In this document: positions 25,277-35,133 of the stretch, piece after piece
How the letters are laid out: each line of letters starts with the position of its first letter
Position numbering within the stretch: the first letter of the stretch is position 1
Assembly: GCA_035536455.1 (NCBI GenBank)
Contig: DATLOC010000030.1
Span: forward strand, 16,498 to 80,497
Reading direction: 5' to 3'
DNA from: DASUNQ01 sp035536455
GTDB lineage: Bacteria > Acidobacteriota > Thermoanaerobaculia > Multivoradales > UBA5704
DNA: 64,000 nucleotides
Program-made: the position numbers and the translations under genes
The notes under the pieces: generated by a model
Database searches by the model: none
The model's input: only the letters and a program-made list of their open reading frames with translations
What the model was told of the DNA's origin: nothing

Positions 25277-28200
25277 GCAAGGCCCGTTTGGCGAGGTCGT
25301 CGTCCATCGAGGTCGTCGGCGCCGACGCCAACAATCTCAAGAACGTCGACGTCACGTTTCCTTTGAAGCGGATCTCCGTCGTGACTGGCGTCTCCGGTTC
25401 TGGCAAGAGCTCGTTGTTGGCCGATACCCTCGCGGCTGAAGGGAGTCGGCGGACGCGGCTATTCCTGGGCATATCGCAGCAGGAGCTCGAACGCGACGAC
25501 GTCAAGGCATTCATCGGCGCGCTCCCTCCGACGATTCTCGTCGGCCAGCGCGGCTTCCGGCCCAGTGTGCGCACGACGGTTGGGACCGGAACCGGCTTTT
25601 TATCCGTTCTTCGCCGGCTTTTTGTCCTCGCTTCGGTTCCCTATTCCGAGCGCGCGAAGGAAAACGTGCCGCCGCCGTCGCCCGAGTCGTATGCCGGCTG
25701 GATCTCGAAGTACTACCGCGGACCGGCAGAGATCTGGGCCTCGCCCATTCGACAGGACCGGACGGACGGCGTTGCCGCCGTCAAGCGCCTGGCGTCGCAT
25801 GGCATCCAGCAAATCATTATCCGTAGCGAAACGGATCCCCCACGGCTACGTGAGACCGGTCGTGCAGTCGAGGCGTCGAAGTTCAGAGGTTTGAATCCGA
25901 CCGTTGCACACACTATTGAAACGCTTGTCGGCACGATCGAAGTTCGTGGACCTGCGCAATCGTCACAGTTGCGCGAAGTGCTCACGCGCGCGTTTAGCGC
26001 CGCCAACGGTTCCGTGGTCGTTACGCTTCCGGCCGCAGTCGATCCCGATCTCGCCGGTCCCTTTGGTCCGCGGCTCGATTCCAAAAGGCACTGGGTACAT
26101 CCCGAGGCTCCTGAGGTCTTCGCTCGGCCGTCGCCACATCTCTTGTCCTTCAACGCTCCGGAGCATGAGGAGAGTGGCGCCTGTCGCACGTGCGGCGGTA
26201 CGGGCATCGGGAGGCGACTCCGAGAAGCAGTGCTCATTGCCCACCCGGAACGCTCGATGAGGGCTGGCGCATTCGCGCTCTGGACAGACAAGAACTACAA
26301 GTACGTGAATGTGCAGCACGAGACGATCGAGGGCCTTCGTGGAATGCACGGCTTCGCCCCCGACGTGCCGTGGTCGAAGCTGCCCGCGTCGGCGCGCGCA
26401 CTCGTCCTGAACGGAAGCGGCGACGAACTCATCTTCGACCGGGACCGCAGCGGGAGGAAATTTGGCGCGGCGCGCCCGTTTGCAGGCTTCCGGAGGATCA
26501 TTCTCGAAAAGTCGGCTGGCGGGACCAAGGCTGCGGATCAACTTGCCACCTATGTGGATGACGGCGCCTGCGATGCGTGCGGAGGCACGCGCTGGTCGTT
26601 TCAGGCCCGAGCTTTGCGTGTCGGGGGTCACGGAATTGCCGAGATCCTCGGCATGACATTCACCGAGGTAGAGGCGCTCGCTGCAGTGCGCGGAGAGTTC
26701 GCGCGAGTCGTGCCGTCCAAGGCGCGCTCGCTGGTTGAGGCCATCCGCCGTCACGCGCATTCCATCGTATCCGTCGGTCTCGGGTATCTCACCGGCGACC
26801 GGGGGATGCTCGACGTCAGCGAAGGCGAGAGCCGCAGAACCCGCCTAGCTCGTGTGCTGGACGCGGGCGAGAGAGGTCTCTGTCTTCTGCTCGACGAGCC
26901 GGCGCGCGGACTTCATGAATTCGATCTTTCGCGGTTGGCGCTTGCGTTGAAGCGTCTGCGTGGCCAGCACACCCTAATCCTCAATGAGCATCGCGAGCGA
27001 CTTTGGGACTCGGCCGATTGGCTCGTTGAGATCGGCCCACTTGCGGGTGCGGCGGGAGGCGAGATCACGTACGCTGGAACCCGTCACAAGCACCCTCAGA
27101 ACGAGCAGGGGCCGCTGCGTACACCACTGTCGTTTGCCTCAAATCAACCGAGGGTCAGGATTTGGGGTGCTTCGATCCATAACGTCGAGAATGTTGACTG
27201 TGAGATTCCGCTCGGCCGGCTCACATGTATTAGCGGCGTGTCCGGGTCAGGGAAGTCGAGCTTCGTTCGCGGCGTGCTCGCCCCTGCGTTGCTCGAGTCC
27301 GTCGGTGGCGTGCCCTCGGATTTTTCTCTCCGTCGCGGCCGGTGGCGTGCGATTGATGGGACCGACTCGATTAGCGAGGTCGTTGCGCTAGATCAAACGA
27401 TGCCGCCACAGAACCGAAGAAGTCTCGTCGCAACTTTTACTGGCATATTCGATGACGTCCGTAGGATCTTCGCAGCGTCGCCCGCTGCGAAACGCGATGG
27501 GCTCACGGCGAGTGACTTCGGGGTTAATGCGGGGCGCGGTCGCTGTTCGATCTGTCTGGGTGCTGGCGAACTGGCGGACACCGAACTCTGGTCGGTCTGT
27601 CCGGCGTGTGGGGGCTCGCGATACGGGCGTGCCGCCTTATCTGTCCGCATCGCCGGCACGAACGTGCAAGAGCTTCTCGAGATGCCAGTTGAGCGGTTAA
27701 TAGACTGGGCCGACACATTCCGAATTCCGCGGCTCCTCATCGCCGCGATGTGCGATCTTGGAATCGGGTATCTCGCTCTCGGTCGCCGGATCGACACGTT
27801 GAGCGGCGGCGAGGTCCAGCGGCTCCGCCTTGCGAAGCGCCTCAGTTCGGTATCGACCGGGTCGCTTTTCTTTATCCTCGACGAGCCTGCTATAGGGCTG
27901 CACTCACGTGATGTCCATCGTCTCGCGACGGCATTGGAACGCGTTCTGGAAGGCGGTCGCAACACGATAGTCATTGTCGAGCATGATCTTCGGCTCATTC
28001 GATCTGCAGACTGGGTGCTCGACTTCGGCCCAGGCAGCGGTCCCGACGGCGGCCGGATCGTCTTTGCCGGCTCACCGACGGAGCTCGCCTGCGCCGGTAC
28101 GCCGACCGGGCTGGCGCTTGCCGATAAGCTGCCGATGTGGAGAGAGTCGCCCGAAGCAGGGAAGTCGACATCGTCGAGGCGGAAGTTCCCTGTCGACGAG

Positions 28201-29547
28201 CAGGTGTCTCGCACGATAGCGCTGATGCGCACTCTCATCACTGGTGACGCGCCGGCGGCAATCGTGTCCGAAGGTGGGTCGGTTGAGCCAATTGTTATTA
28301 TCTCGGAGCGCTTCTGGTCGGATCACGACCTCTGGGAGGTCGCAGGCCTGGACCGCGAGATTCCCAAGCTGCTGCTTGACGTGCAGCGAAGCGCGAGAGA
28401 AGGGATGTTCACCGAACTGCTGGCCGGCTGGAGCGAGGATCCAGACTGTTGGCTTGCTATCCAGCCGTTCCTTACGGAGATGCAGGTATGGGGGGCGGCA
28501 ATCCCAGACTCGACCATCCGTGCGGTGTCCTTACACGTTTCGAGGGAGGGGCTGCACCTCGTCACGACCCGAGGTGGGGCAGTGCGAAATGGCTTCGACG
28601 TGAGGCAGGTGCGGGCGACGGGCGAGCGCTTCGAGCCGGATGACGACAGCCATGAGGCGCACCTCCGCGTGCTGCGCGATGCATTTGCCGTCGGCGCGCG
28701 GTATGTCGAGTTACGGGATCGCCGCGGCCGGCTCCGGGCGTCGGCCTCCGATCGTCTGCTCAATCTGCAGACCGCCATCGTTGCGCCGATGGTGCCCGCG
28801 CCGTCACACTTTTCGCGTCTCGAAGCGCGAGGCCGATGCCCGATGTGCAAAGGAAGCCGTTCTGTGGATGCGATCTCTGAGTCGCTTGTCATCGGAACTC
28901 GGAGCGCTACTCCGGGCAGCGAGCGTTTCTTGACGCGCGAAGCGAACGCGGTGTTGAAGGGTGTCTGGCGCAATGAGCTGAATCCTTTTTTGCGGCGGTT
29001 CGCTAAAGAGGGCCTTTGGGATTCGACCACTCCGTTCGAGCGGTTCGACCGGCGCAAACAGGATCTGATCCTGTTCGGTTTCTGGTCGCGTCCGGGTGCC
29101 GGTTCCTTTCTGAAGAGTCCGCGTGCGGACCCGGCAGAGGTGTCGTCGTGGTTGCGCTGGGATGGCTTGTACCGACACGTCCTCGATCAAGCAAAACGCA
29201 GCCGCGATGCGGAGTGGGCGCGTCTCGTTGATGAGAGCGTCCATCCAGTACGCTGTCCACGCTGTGACGGGAGCGGCCTGCAGTTGTTCGCCAAAGTGCT
29301 TCCGGCAGGTGACCTGTCCTTTGCCGACTGGACGAGGTTGTCTGACCCTGACCGAATGCTCGATGAGTTGCGCAATGTAGGCCCTCGCACTCCGCGTCAG
29401 CGGCAAACGAGGCAGCGCATCCTTCGCTGCCTCGCGCTGCTCGGCGGGCCGCGCGCCTCGGCAGTACCGGCTGCTGTCGTCGAGCGATCGGTAGAATCGT
29501 TTACGACGATGCCTGCGGTTGCGATGAAGAGATCAGGCAGGGCCTGA
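25273..29547 (+). CDS. Giant UvrA-like ATPase with a third zinc module
   Basis: 1424 residues versus ~940 in UvrA. Two ABC ATPase halves are present. Half 1 has Walker A GVSGSGKSS (~39-47), zinc pairs CRTCGG (~304) and CDACGG (~432), a degenerate signature LDVSEGESRRTRL (~512), and Walker B LLLDEPARGLHE (~538). Half 2 has Walker A GVSGSGKSS (~655), CSICLG and CPACGG (~757, ~776), a canonical LSGGEVQRLRL (~842), and FFILDEPAIGLHS (~867). Beyond ~940, where UvrA ends, ~480 extra residues carry another zinc pair, CPMCKG (~1188) and CPRCDG (~1326), spaced and flanked as in half 1 but without ATPase motifs. No uvrB or uvrC is nearby, so a specialised DNA-lesion or self-resistance role is more likely than general repair. 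Confidence 0.92.
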   Translation: MSKARLARSSSIEVVGADANNLKNVDVTFPLKRISVVTGVSGSGKSSLLADTLAAEGSRRTRLFLGISQQELERDDVKAFIGALPPTILVGQRGFRPSVRTTVGTGTGFLSVLRRLFVLASVPYSERAKENVPPPSPESYAGWISKYYRGPAEIWASPIRQDRTDGVAAVKRLASHGIQQIIIRSETDPPRLRETGRAVEASKFRGLNPTVAHTIETLVGTIEVRGPAQSSQLREVLTRAFSAANGSVVVTLPAAVDPDLAGPFGPRLDSKRHWVHPEAPEVFARPSPHLLSFNAPEHEESGACRTCGGTGIGRRLREAVLIAHPERSMRAGAFALWTDKNYKYVNVQHETIEGLRGMHGFAPDVPWSKLPASARALVLNGSGDELIFDRDRSGRKFGAARPFAGFRRIILEKSAGGTKAADQLATYVDDGACDACGGTRWSFQARALRVGGHGIAEILGMTFTEVEALAAVRGEFARVVPSKARSLVEAIRRHAHSIVSVGLGYLTGDRGMLDVSEGESRRTRLARVLDAGERGLCLLLDEPARGLHEFDLSRLALALKRLRGQHTLILNEHRERLWDSADWLVEIGPLAGAAGGEITYAGTRHKHPQNEQGPLRTPLSFASNQPRVRIWGASIHNVENVDCEIPLGRLTCISGVSGSGKSSFVRGVLAPALLESVGGVPSDFSLRRGRWRAIDGTDSISEVVALDQTMPPQNRRSLVATFTGIFDDVRRIFAASPAAKRDGLTASDFGVNAGRGRCSICLGAGELADTELWSVCPACGGSRYGRAALSVRIAGTNVQELLEMPVERLIDWADTFRIPRLLIAAMCDLGIGYLALGRRIDTLSGGEVQRLRLAKRLSSVSTGSLFFILDEPAIGLHSRDVHRLATALERVLEGGRNTIVIVEHDLRLIRSADWVLDFGPGSGPDGGRIVFAGSPTELACAGTPTGLALADKLPMWRESPEAGKSTSSRRKFPVDEQVSRTIALMRTLITGDAPAAIVSEGGSVEPIVIISERFWSDHDLWEVAGLDREIPKLLLDVQRSAREGMFTELLAGWSEDPDCWLAIQPFLTEMQVWGAAIPDSTIRAVSLHVSREGLHLVTTRGGAVRNGFDVRQVRATGERFEPDDDSHEAHLRVLRDAFAVGARYVELRDRRGRLRASASDRLLNLQTAIVAPMVPAPSHFSRLEARGRCPMCKGSRSVDAISESLVIGTRSATPGSERFLTREANAVLKGVWRNELNPFLRRFAKEGLWDSTTPFERFDRRKQDLILFGFWSRPGAGSFLKSPRADPAEVSSWLRWDGLYRHVLDQAKRSRDAEWARLVDESVHPVRCPRCDGSGLQLFAKVLPAGDLSFADWTRLSDPDRMLDELRNVGPRTPRQRQTRQRILRCLALLGGPRASAVPAAVVERSVESFTTMPAVAMKRSGRA

Positions 29548-29551
29548 CGGC

Positions 29552-30268
29552 ATGTACCGACTGTTTCACGAGTTCGCGCACCGGTACGACCTGCATACGC
29601 CGCCCGGTCACTACCAACATGACCACGCCTTCGTGATTAGCGAAGCGCTCCGCGTCGCACCGTCTACTTGCCGCCTCCTGGATATCGGCTGCGGTACGGG
29701 TGTATTTCTCGAAGCGGCAATCGCCGCCGGTATTGATGGCTACGGCGTCGATGCTTCGCCAGAGATGATTGACGTCGCCCGACAGCGCGTTGGCGGTCAC
29801 CGAGTTCGCGTCCAGCGAATGCAGGAGATTTCGGATGAGGACTCATACGACGTTGTCTGCTCGCTCTCTTGGACCATCCACTACTGCGAAGCGCAGTCAG
29901 AGCTCGATGATGTCGCCGGGCATTGTCATCGCGCCTTGCGAGCGGGCGGGCACCTCTTCCTGCAGGTGGCAAGCGATCAGCATATGACCGGCGTAGTCAA
30001 TGTCGACCGCGAGGCCGGCGCTGCGGGCGAGCCCGACGATACCCTCTTCATCCATCGCTTCCGGCCCCTCCACGACGCCGAGCACCGCGTGATCGCCGAC
30101 TACGTCTATGCCAGCCGTGCACATCGTGAGTTGCTGTCCGAACAGCATGAATTGCGGTTTGCGAACCCATCAATCATCGTCGGAGCCCTGTACCGGGCGG
30201 GATTTCAGGGATTATCAGTTACTAACACGACCTCGCTTTCGCCATTTGTAATCGGCGCTAGGTCTTAA
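29552..30268 (+). CDS. Class I SAM-dependent methyltransferase (second)
   Basis: 238 residues. Motif I is CRLLDIGCGTGVFLEAA and motif II is GYGVDASPEMIDVARQRV, then SYDVVCSLSWTIHYC and CHRALRAGGHLFLQV. It is a different family branch from the methyltransferase at 23695, so the island encodes two distinct methylation steps. It begins 4 nt after the UvrA-like stop and ends 36 nt before rdrA, the widest gap in the operon. Target unknown. Confidence 0.88.
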   Translation: MYRLFHEFAHRYDLHTPPGHYQHDHAFVISEALRVAPSTCRLLDIGCGTGVFLEAAIAAGIDGYGVDASPEMIDVARQRVGGHRVRVQRMQEISDEDSYDVVCSLSWTIHYCEAQSELDDVAGHCHRALRAGGHLFLQVASDQHMTGVVNVDREAGAAGEPDDTLFIHRFRPLHDAEHRVIADYVYASRAHRELLSEQHELRFANPSIIVGALYRAGFQGLSVTNTTSLSPFVIGARS

Positions 30269-30304
30269 CGCCGTCGCCGCGGCCACGCTCTGAAGGAGCG
30301 ACCA

Positions 30305-32599
30305 TTGACAGACTTGCCGAATCTCTTTCAGGAGTCCCGAGACACGAGCCCGCTCGATCTAGAGCAACTCTCCGATGATGAGCTCGCGATGATTCTTTCC
30401 ATCGAGCGCCGACTTTATGAAGCGCAGCGATACACCGGCGTCGAGAGGCATTCTGGCGAAGGCTCAGAGTCCTATCTGGCGGAGGTTGAACGGCGGCATC
30501 CGCGTGTTCTGCTCCTCGACGGCGGCCGGGGCACTGGCAAGACATCAGTGCTACTCACGCTTGTCGATCGCTGGCATGGCTGGAGCAGAAGTGGCGTGGC
30601 AGAGACTGCCACTTATCGGGAGAGAGTAGCTCAAATCCGCCAGAATTCGAAGTTCACACCCGGTGAGCACGATTTCGATATTCCAGCTCATGTGAGAGTC
30701 GTGGGTATTCTCGACTTCGACCCTTTGCCACCCGAGATGCCGCTCGTTGCCGGAATAATGCAGGCTTGGCGTCCGCTTGCGGAACGCTATGACGAGCTAT
30801 CAGGCCGCCTCGCCGACTGCGATGACGAAGGCGATACGCTAATGGACCTCTGGCATCGGCTGTTTCGGGTGGCAGCTGTAGGGTGGACGGCCATATCGAA
30901 AGATAGTGGGCTCATCGAACAGGTGCTCGACCGAGAGGAGCAGGTTCAGGATTGGCAGCGCCTCGACAAGCAGTGGCGCAAGTTCGTCGACGAGGTGATT
31001 GGGCTCGGGAAGTGCCTGAAAGGCGCTCACAAGCTTGCCGACCAGCCGGTCTTCGTGATTATGATTGACGACGTCGATCTTCAGGTCGGGAGAATCCGGG
31101 AGTTACTACCCGCACTGCGACTCCTCTATCACCCGAAAGTAGTGTTTCTCGTCGCAGCTGACCGCCGCCACATGGTCGACATGCTGAAGCTCGATTTTCT
31201 CGGCCAGCAGAACGTAATTGCCACCCGTCAATTGAGAGAGGACGCTTTACAAGTGAGTGAACGCGATCGCTGGGCTGGCGATCTAGCCAGGTCGTCGTTC
31301 CAGAAGGTCTTTCCGCTCAGAAATCGCTGGTATTTACGCCCGCTCTCCTTACGGGAGCTACTTGAGTTTCCCGAGGCATCGGCAAACTTGCGCACGGTTC
31401 TCAATGAGTCGCCACTATCGCGATCAGGGTCCGATCCCTCCAAGACGCTCGCGGTCGGTGACTATTTGCACACGATGGGAATCGCTGCGGACGATATAGG
31501 CGATCTACCACCGGTTATGACGTACCGCACTGCCCATCAGATCTTTCACCAAGTATCATCGCACAACGTTCCTCCCTCTGGTAGTTTGGAAGCTATACGC
31601 CAGATGCTCGGCGCATCCGATGCCGACGACCTTGTAAGGACAACGGAGCGGGGGGGCCGCGGCCACATTGTTGAGTACCGACTCATCGGGGAGCTGGCCG
31701 CTCTTTTCCGGCCCGATTTCGTCGAGCCGATCTCGGGTCAGGCGGACATAGTACTGAGTGCGCGGCCGGAGTTTATCTATAGGCGCGACCCATCATCCAA
31801 CGCAATTCTGATGACCGGCAATAGCGACAACGTCCTCAACTTTACAGCGGCGCTGGCCGCCGTAAGCATGCGCGACGACGGCTATGGTGTGACGGCGTCG
31901 GGTCTGCGATGGGACGTTCGCCTCGCGCTTGCCTGGACCCGCGTTCGATTGTTCGATCGCGTGCATCAGGACCCGAACCTTGACTTGGCATTTCAGTGGC
32001 GATTTCAAGAGCATCCGTCTCCCAAGCGACTCTTGGAGTGGACGAGAGAGTGGGCCAGATTTGTCCATGATCTTCATGCGAGTACGGAACAACGGCTGGA
32101 TCGCATTGCCTATGCGTGGATCTATTATCACCTTCGCAATCTTGGCGCTTCCATGGACGGTGTGCCAGAGCCCTTCAGCGACGAGTTTAACACTTCCGAT
32201 GCTTGGACTGCGATTCTTCAGGCCGAGCCGCAGACCGGCACCGCAGTGGAGAGAGCGCGCTGGAGGACGCAGACGCTACCGCTTCTCGCTCGCCCAGAGA
32301 TCGGGCTGCACCCCGACGTGCAGGAGCGACTTCTTCAATTCGTGGGAGAGGACCCCGATTTCGCTTTGGGGCTTTGGGATCACCGACGGCGTCTAGTTAC
32401 CGACGCAATTCTCGCTGCTGCTGACGAGGCGCGTGTGCCCGCGGAGGAGGCGGAGGATTCCGCGCGTGTGGCACGTGCGATCGAAGTCTTTGAGCGACGT
32501 CACAGAGATATCTATAGGGTCGACTCCCCATGGTTCAGGAGCGTCGAGGTGCATGTTCAGCAATCAAGAGGCGATGCCCTGCCGGCGGGTAGTTCATGA
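30305..32599 (+). CDS. rdrA: RADAR ATPase RdrA
   Basis: 764 residues with a TTG start, supported by AAGGAG 8 nt upstream. P-loop at ~73-80 (GGRGTGKT), Walker B at ~250-256 (FVIMIDDVDLQ), followed by a sensor-like VVFLVAADRRHMVDML, the STAND/AAA pattern of RdrA. It is assigned mainly because it overlaps (ATGA) a large adenosine deaminase of RdrB type. In RADAR, RdrA assembles with RdrB and adenosine deamination is used against phage infection. Here the pair is embedded in a longer operon rather than standing alone. Confidence 0.85.
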   Translation: MTDLPNLFQESRDTSPLDLEQLSDDELAMILSIERRLYEAQRYTGVERHSGEGSESYLAEVERRHPRVLLLDGGRGTGKTSVLLTLVDRWHGWSRSGVAETATYRERVAQIRQNSKFTPGEHDFDIPAHVRVVGILDFDPLPPEMPLVAGIMQAWRPLAERYDELSGRLADCDDEGDTLMDLWHRLFRVAAVGWTAISKDSGLIEQVLDREEQVQDWQRLDKQWRKFVDEVIGLGKCLKGAHKLADQPVFVIMIDDVDLQVGRIRELLPALRLLYHPKVVFLVAADRRHMVDMLKLDFLGQQNVIATRQLREDALQVSERDRWAGDLARSSFQKVFPLRNRWYLRPLSLRELLEFPEASANLRTVLNESPLSRSGSDPSKTLAVGDYLHTMGIAADDIGDLPPVMTYRTAHQIFHQVSSHNVPPSGSLEAIRQMLGASDADDLVRTTERGGRGHIVEYRLIGELAALFRPDFVEPISGQADIVLSARPEFIYRRDPSSNAILMTGNSDNVLNFTAALAAVSMRDDGYGVTASGLRWDVRLALAWTRVRLFDRVHQDPNLDLAFQWRFQEHPSPKRLLEWTREWARFVHDLHASTEQRLDRIAYAWIYYHLRNLGASMDGVPEPFSDEFNTSDAWTAILQAEPQTGTAVERARWRTQTLPLLARPEIGLHPDVQERLLQFVGEDPDFALGLWDHRRRLVTDAILAAADEARVPAEEAEDSARVARAIEVFERRHRDIYRVDSPWFRSVEVHVQQSRGDALPAGSS

Positions 32600-35133
32600 C
32601 CATCGACGACAGCGGTGGTCTAACCGACCGACTCTACGCCGACGCGCTGGCCGCAGACCTCCGCGTGCTTGATCGGTTTATCCAATCGAGAACGGAGGTC
32701 GCCTGGGGTGACATCGAGTCGCACGTTCGTGAGCGCGCAGCCGTGCATCGGAAGGACCTTTCGACGACGCCAGCCGAGGCGGAGCGCGCGTTCGAGTCTG
32801 TTCGGAGTGAGTGGCGGACGATAGCGTCCGGTGATGGGCCGCTGCGAGGGATAGTGTTGCTGGCGCGTGCTGCAGGGAGGCTTCTGCAGCCGGACGGCCG
32901 CGAGATGATCCTTCGCGTGGATCGCGACGAGCCGGGCCGAGAGATTCTTCGCTGGCGGTTCGTCTCGCTTGCCCTTCCCCCGGGAATCCTACTCGCCGCG
33001 GCGACACAAATCGGTTTCGCGCCGCCGGAAGCGGTTCGACTCCTCGATCCCTCGATCGCCCCGGATTTTTCGGTTGCCCACAATCACGTTCACCACGCAG
33101 CAATGATGTCGTTTGAGGAGCTGTGGGCGTCGCTCCGGCTACGGGCACTGCTGCGGCCCGGTGAGCTGGTGGCGAGTCTTCGCGACAAGCGGGCAGTCTG
33201 CCCCAAGTTGCATGCGGGCGAGTGCCCTTCTGGAAGGAGCAAGCATGCTAAGCATATGGCTGAATGGGGCGATGTCATTCGGCAGGCGTTTATCGCCGGC
33301 CGTGTTCTCGACCGCCACTCTTACCACAGTGGTCGGCTTGCGGACTGCCGGGACGGTGATTGCAGGACCGTTGTTCGCACAACCTTGCGGGCGTTTCTCG
33401 CTGGACGAGTGAAGCCTCATCCTAACGCCGGAACGCCGTATCCCTGGCCGGATGAGCTGACACGCCTTGGGCGACGGTTCCGCGACGCGAATGCGCCGGC
33501 TGTACTTCGACGCTCGCATATCCGCCGAACGGAGCTGATAAGGGAACAGACTGCCGAGGAGCGCAGCCTCCTAGCGCGCGTGTTCGCATACTTGCTTTCC
33601 ATGGACGGTGATTCCCGGGACCTTCCGTATGAGACGTTGTTTGCTCAGTACCTGCGTGTCAAGAGCGCAGTATTTGGCCTTCTTGTCCATCCTGCGGGAG
33701 AGCAGGGGCTAGCCACATTCTTCCAACACTTTCAGCAGATCAAAGTCTACGCCCCGGAGTCGAACATCGTACGGCCGCGATTACCTCATGATCCTGTATT
33801 GAAGGTTCGGGCGACAGAATACCGCGTTGCTCCCGACGCTTGGTTTAAGATACTTCGCCGGCACGACATCGAAATCGAGGAGGGCGTTAGGCGGGACCCT
33901 GCTCGCCCTGAGGCGGCGTGGTTGGTTCATTTCAAGCGAGAGAGGCGCGACGAAGGATTGCCGCTTTTCGGTTCGGCGATCCGGCACATGGAAGGCGAGG
34001 CGGATCAAATTGTGCGCTCTCTCGTCGCTAGGCCGACGCGCCTCAGGAGGCTTCGAGGAATCGACATCTGCGGAGTCGAAGAGGCGCAGCCCTTGTGGGT
34101 TTCGGCGCCAACGCTGCGTTGGGTCCGGAATCAGTCTGGCAGGATCGCGGGCCGGCGACCAGGACTCTGCCTCGCGCCTCTCCGGCTCACTATTCACGCG
34201 GGCGAGGACTTCCGGTGGCTGACTTCAGGGATGCGCGCGATCGCGGAGCCATTTCAGTGGAAACTGATTGAGCGTGGTGATCGCATTGGCCATGGTATTG
34301 CCATCACCCTCGATCCCAGAGGATGGTGGCGACGAAGGGAAGGCCAAGTCATTATTGTCAAGAGGTTCGACCGACTGCTCGACCTCGCGTTCCTTGCGGA
34401 ATATGCAAAGCAGCGTAACGCGGAGCAGGAGGAGTGGCTGCGCGAAGAGATCAGGCTGACGGTCAAGGCCCTTCGGCTCGAGCCCCAGCTCGAGACCGCG
34501 TACGCAACCGAGATCGACGTTGTTAAGACGGCCAGGGATGTCTGGAAGACTCTCGGGGGCCGCTCCACACGGAGATTGATGCAGACACCGCCTTGGCGTG
34601 GTGACGTTAAACCGCGCCATGAGAGGTGGATTAGCCGCTACCTTTGGACCCGGAGCACGCAAAGTCGTGCGGAGGAACAGGTCCGAATGCGGGTGGATGA
34701 CGATCGCCACGACTTGCGAGTCAAGAACGATCGGACTGAGCGCGATCTGCTGGAGGAAGCGCGCGGGCGACTCATCCACGAGGTGGCGCGCTGGCAGGTG
34801 TGTATCGAGTCCAACCCGAGCTCGAACCTAGTCGTAAGCAGCCTCGACGCAATGGCGGCTCAGGATTTTCTGCAGCTGAGGCCGACGCGCGCTGCCGGAT
34901 TTGGAGACGAGACTTTGACGTGGACGATAAGCACCGACGACCCCATCACATTCTCGACGACGCTCGCGGATGAGTACGCGTATGCGTGGGCGGGCATGGT
35001 GCTGCGGAAGGAGAATCCGTACGACCCTGCATACGCGCGCGCTCTTCTGGACGAAGCGGCGGCGACATCTATGCGGATGCGGTTTACGGTTCCGCACCAT
35101 GAGTACAAACGAGCGAGCGGAAACAAGCGTTAG
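32596..35133 (+). CDS. rdrB: RADAR adenosine deaminase RdrB
   Basis: 845 residues, far longer than housekeeping adenosine deaminase. All metal and catalytic motifs of the fold are present but widely spread: HNHVHHAA (~162), LTIHAGEDFR (~533), GDRIGHGIAI (~561), the CPTSN-like ESNPSSNLVVS (~738), and TISTDDPITF (~778). The large insertions between them are typical of RdrB, which deaminates adenosine in RNA or adenosine nucleotides as a giant assembly. It overlaps rdrA by 4 nt and the last oxygenase gene by 35 nt. Confidence 0.88.
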   Translation: MTIDDSGGLTDRLYADALAADLRVLDRFIQSRTEVAWGDIESHVRERAAVHRKDLSTTPAEAERAFESVRSEWRTIASGDGPLRGIVLLARAAGRLLQPDGREMILRVDRDEPGREILRWRFVSLALPPGILLAAATQIGFAPPEAVRLLDPSIAPDFSVAHNHVHHAAMMSFEELWASLRLRALLRPGELVASLRDKRAVCPKLHAGECPSGRSKHAKHMAEWGDVIRQAFIAGRVLDRHSYHSGRLADCRDGDCRTVVRTTLRAFLAGRVKPHPNAGTPYPWPDELTRLGRRFRDANAPAVLRRSHIRRTELIREQTAEERSLLARVFAYLLSMDGDSRDLPYETLFAQYLRVKSAVFGLLVHPAGEQGLATFFQHFQQIKVYAPESNIVRPRLPHDPVLKVRATEYRVAPDAWFKILRRHDIEIEEGVRRDPARPEAAWLVHFKRERRDEGLPLFGSAIRHMEGEADQIVRSLVARPTRLRRLRGIDICGVEEAQPLWVSAPTLRWVRNQSGRIAGRRPGLCLAPLRLTIHAGEDFRWLTSGMRAIAEPFQWKLIERGDRIGHGIAITLDPRGWWRRREGQVIIVKRFDRLLDLAFLAEYAKQRNAEQEEWLREEIRLTVKALRLEPQLETAYATEIDVVKTARDVWKTLGGRSTRRLMQTPPWRGDVKPRHERWISRYLWTRSTQSRAEEQVRMRVDDDRHDLRVKNDRTERDLLEEARGRLIHEVARWQVCIESNPSSNLVVSSLDAMAAQDFLQLRPTRAAGFGDETLTWTISTDDPITFSTTLADEYAYAWAGMVLRKENPYDPAYARALLDEAAATSMRMRFTVPHHEYKRASGNKR

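Noticed and set aside
25273..29547. Housekeeping UvrA
   Set aside because: Length, the extra zinc module, the degenerate first signature, and the operon context differ from the repair protein; no uvrB or uvrC is nearby.
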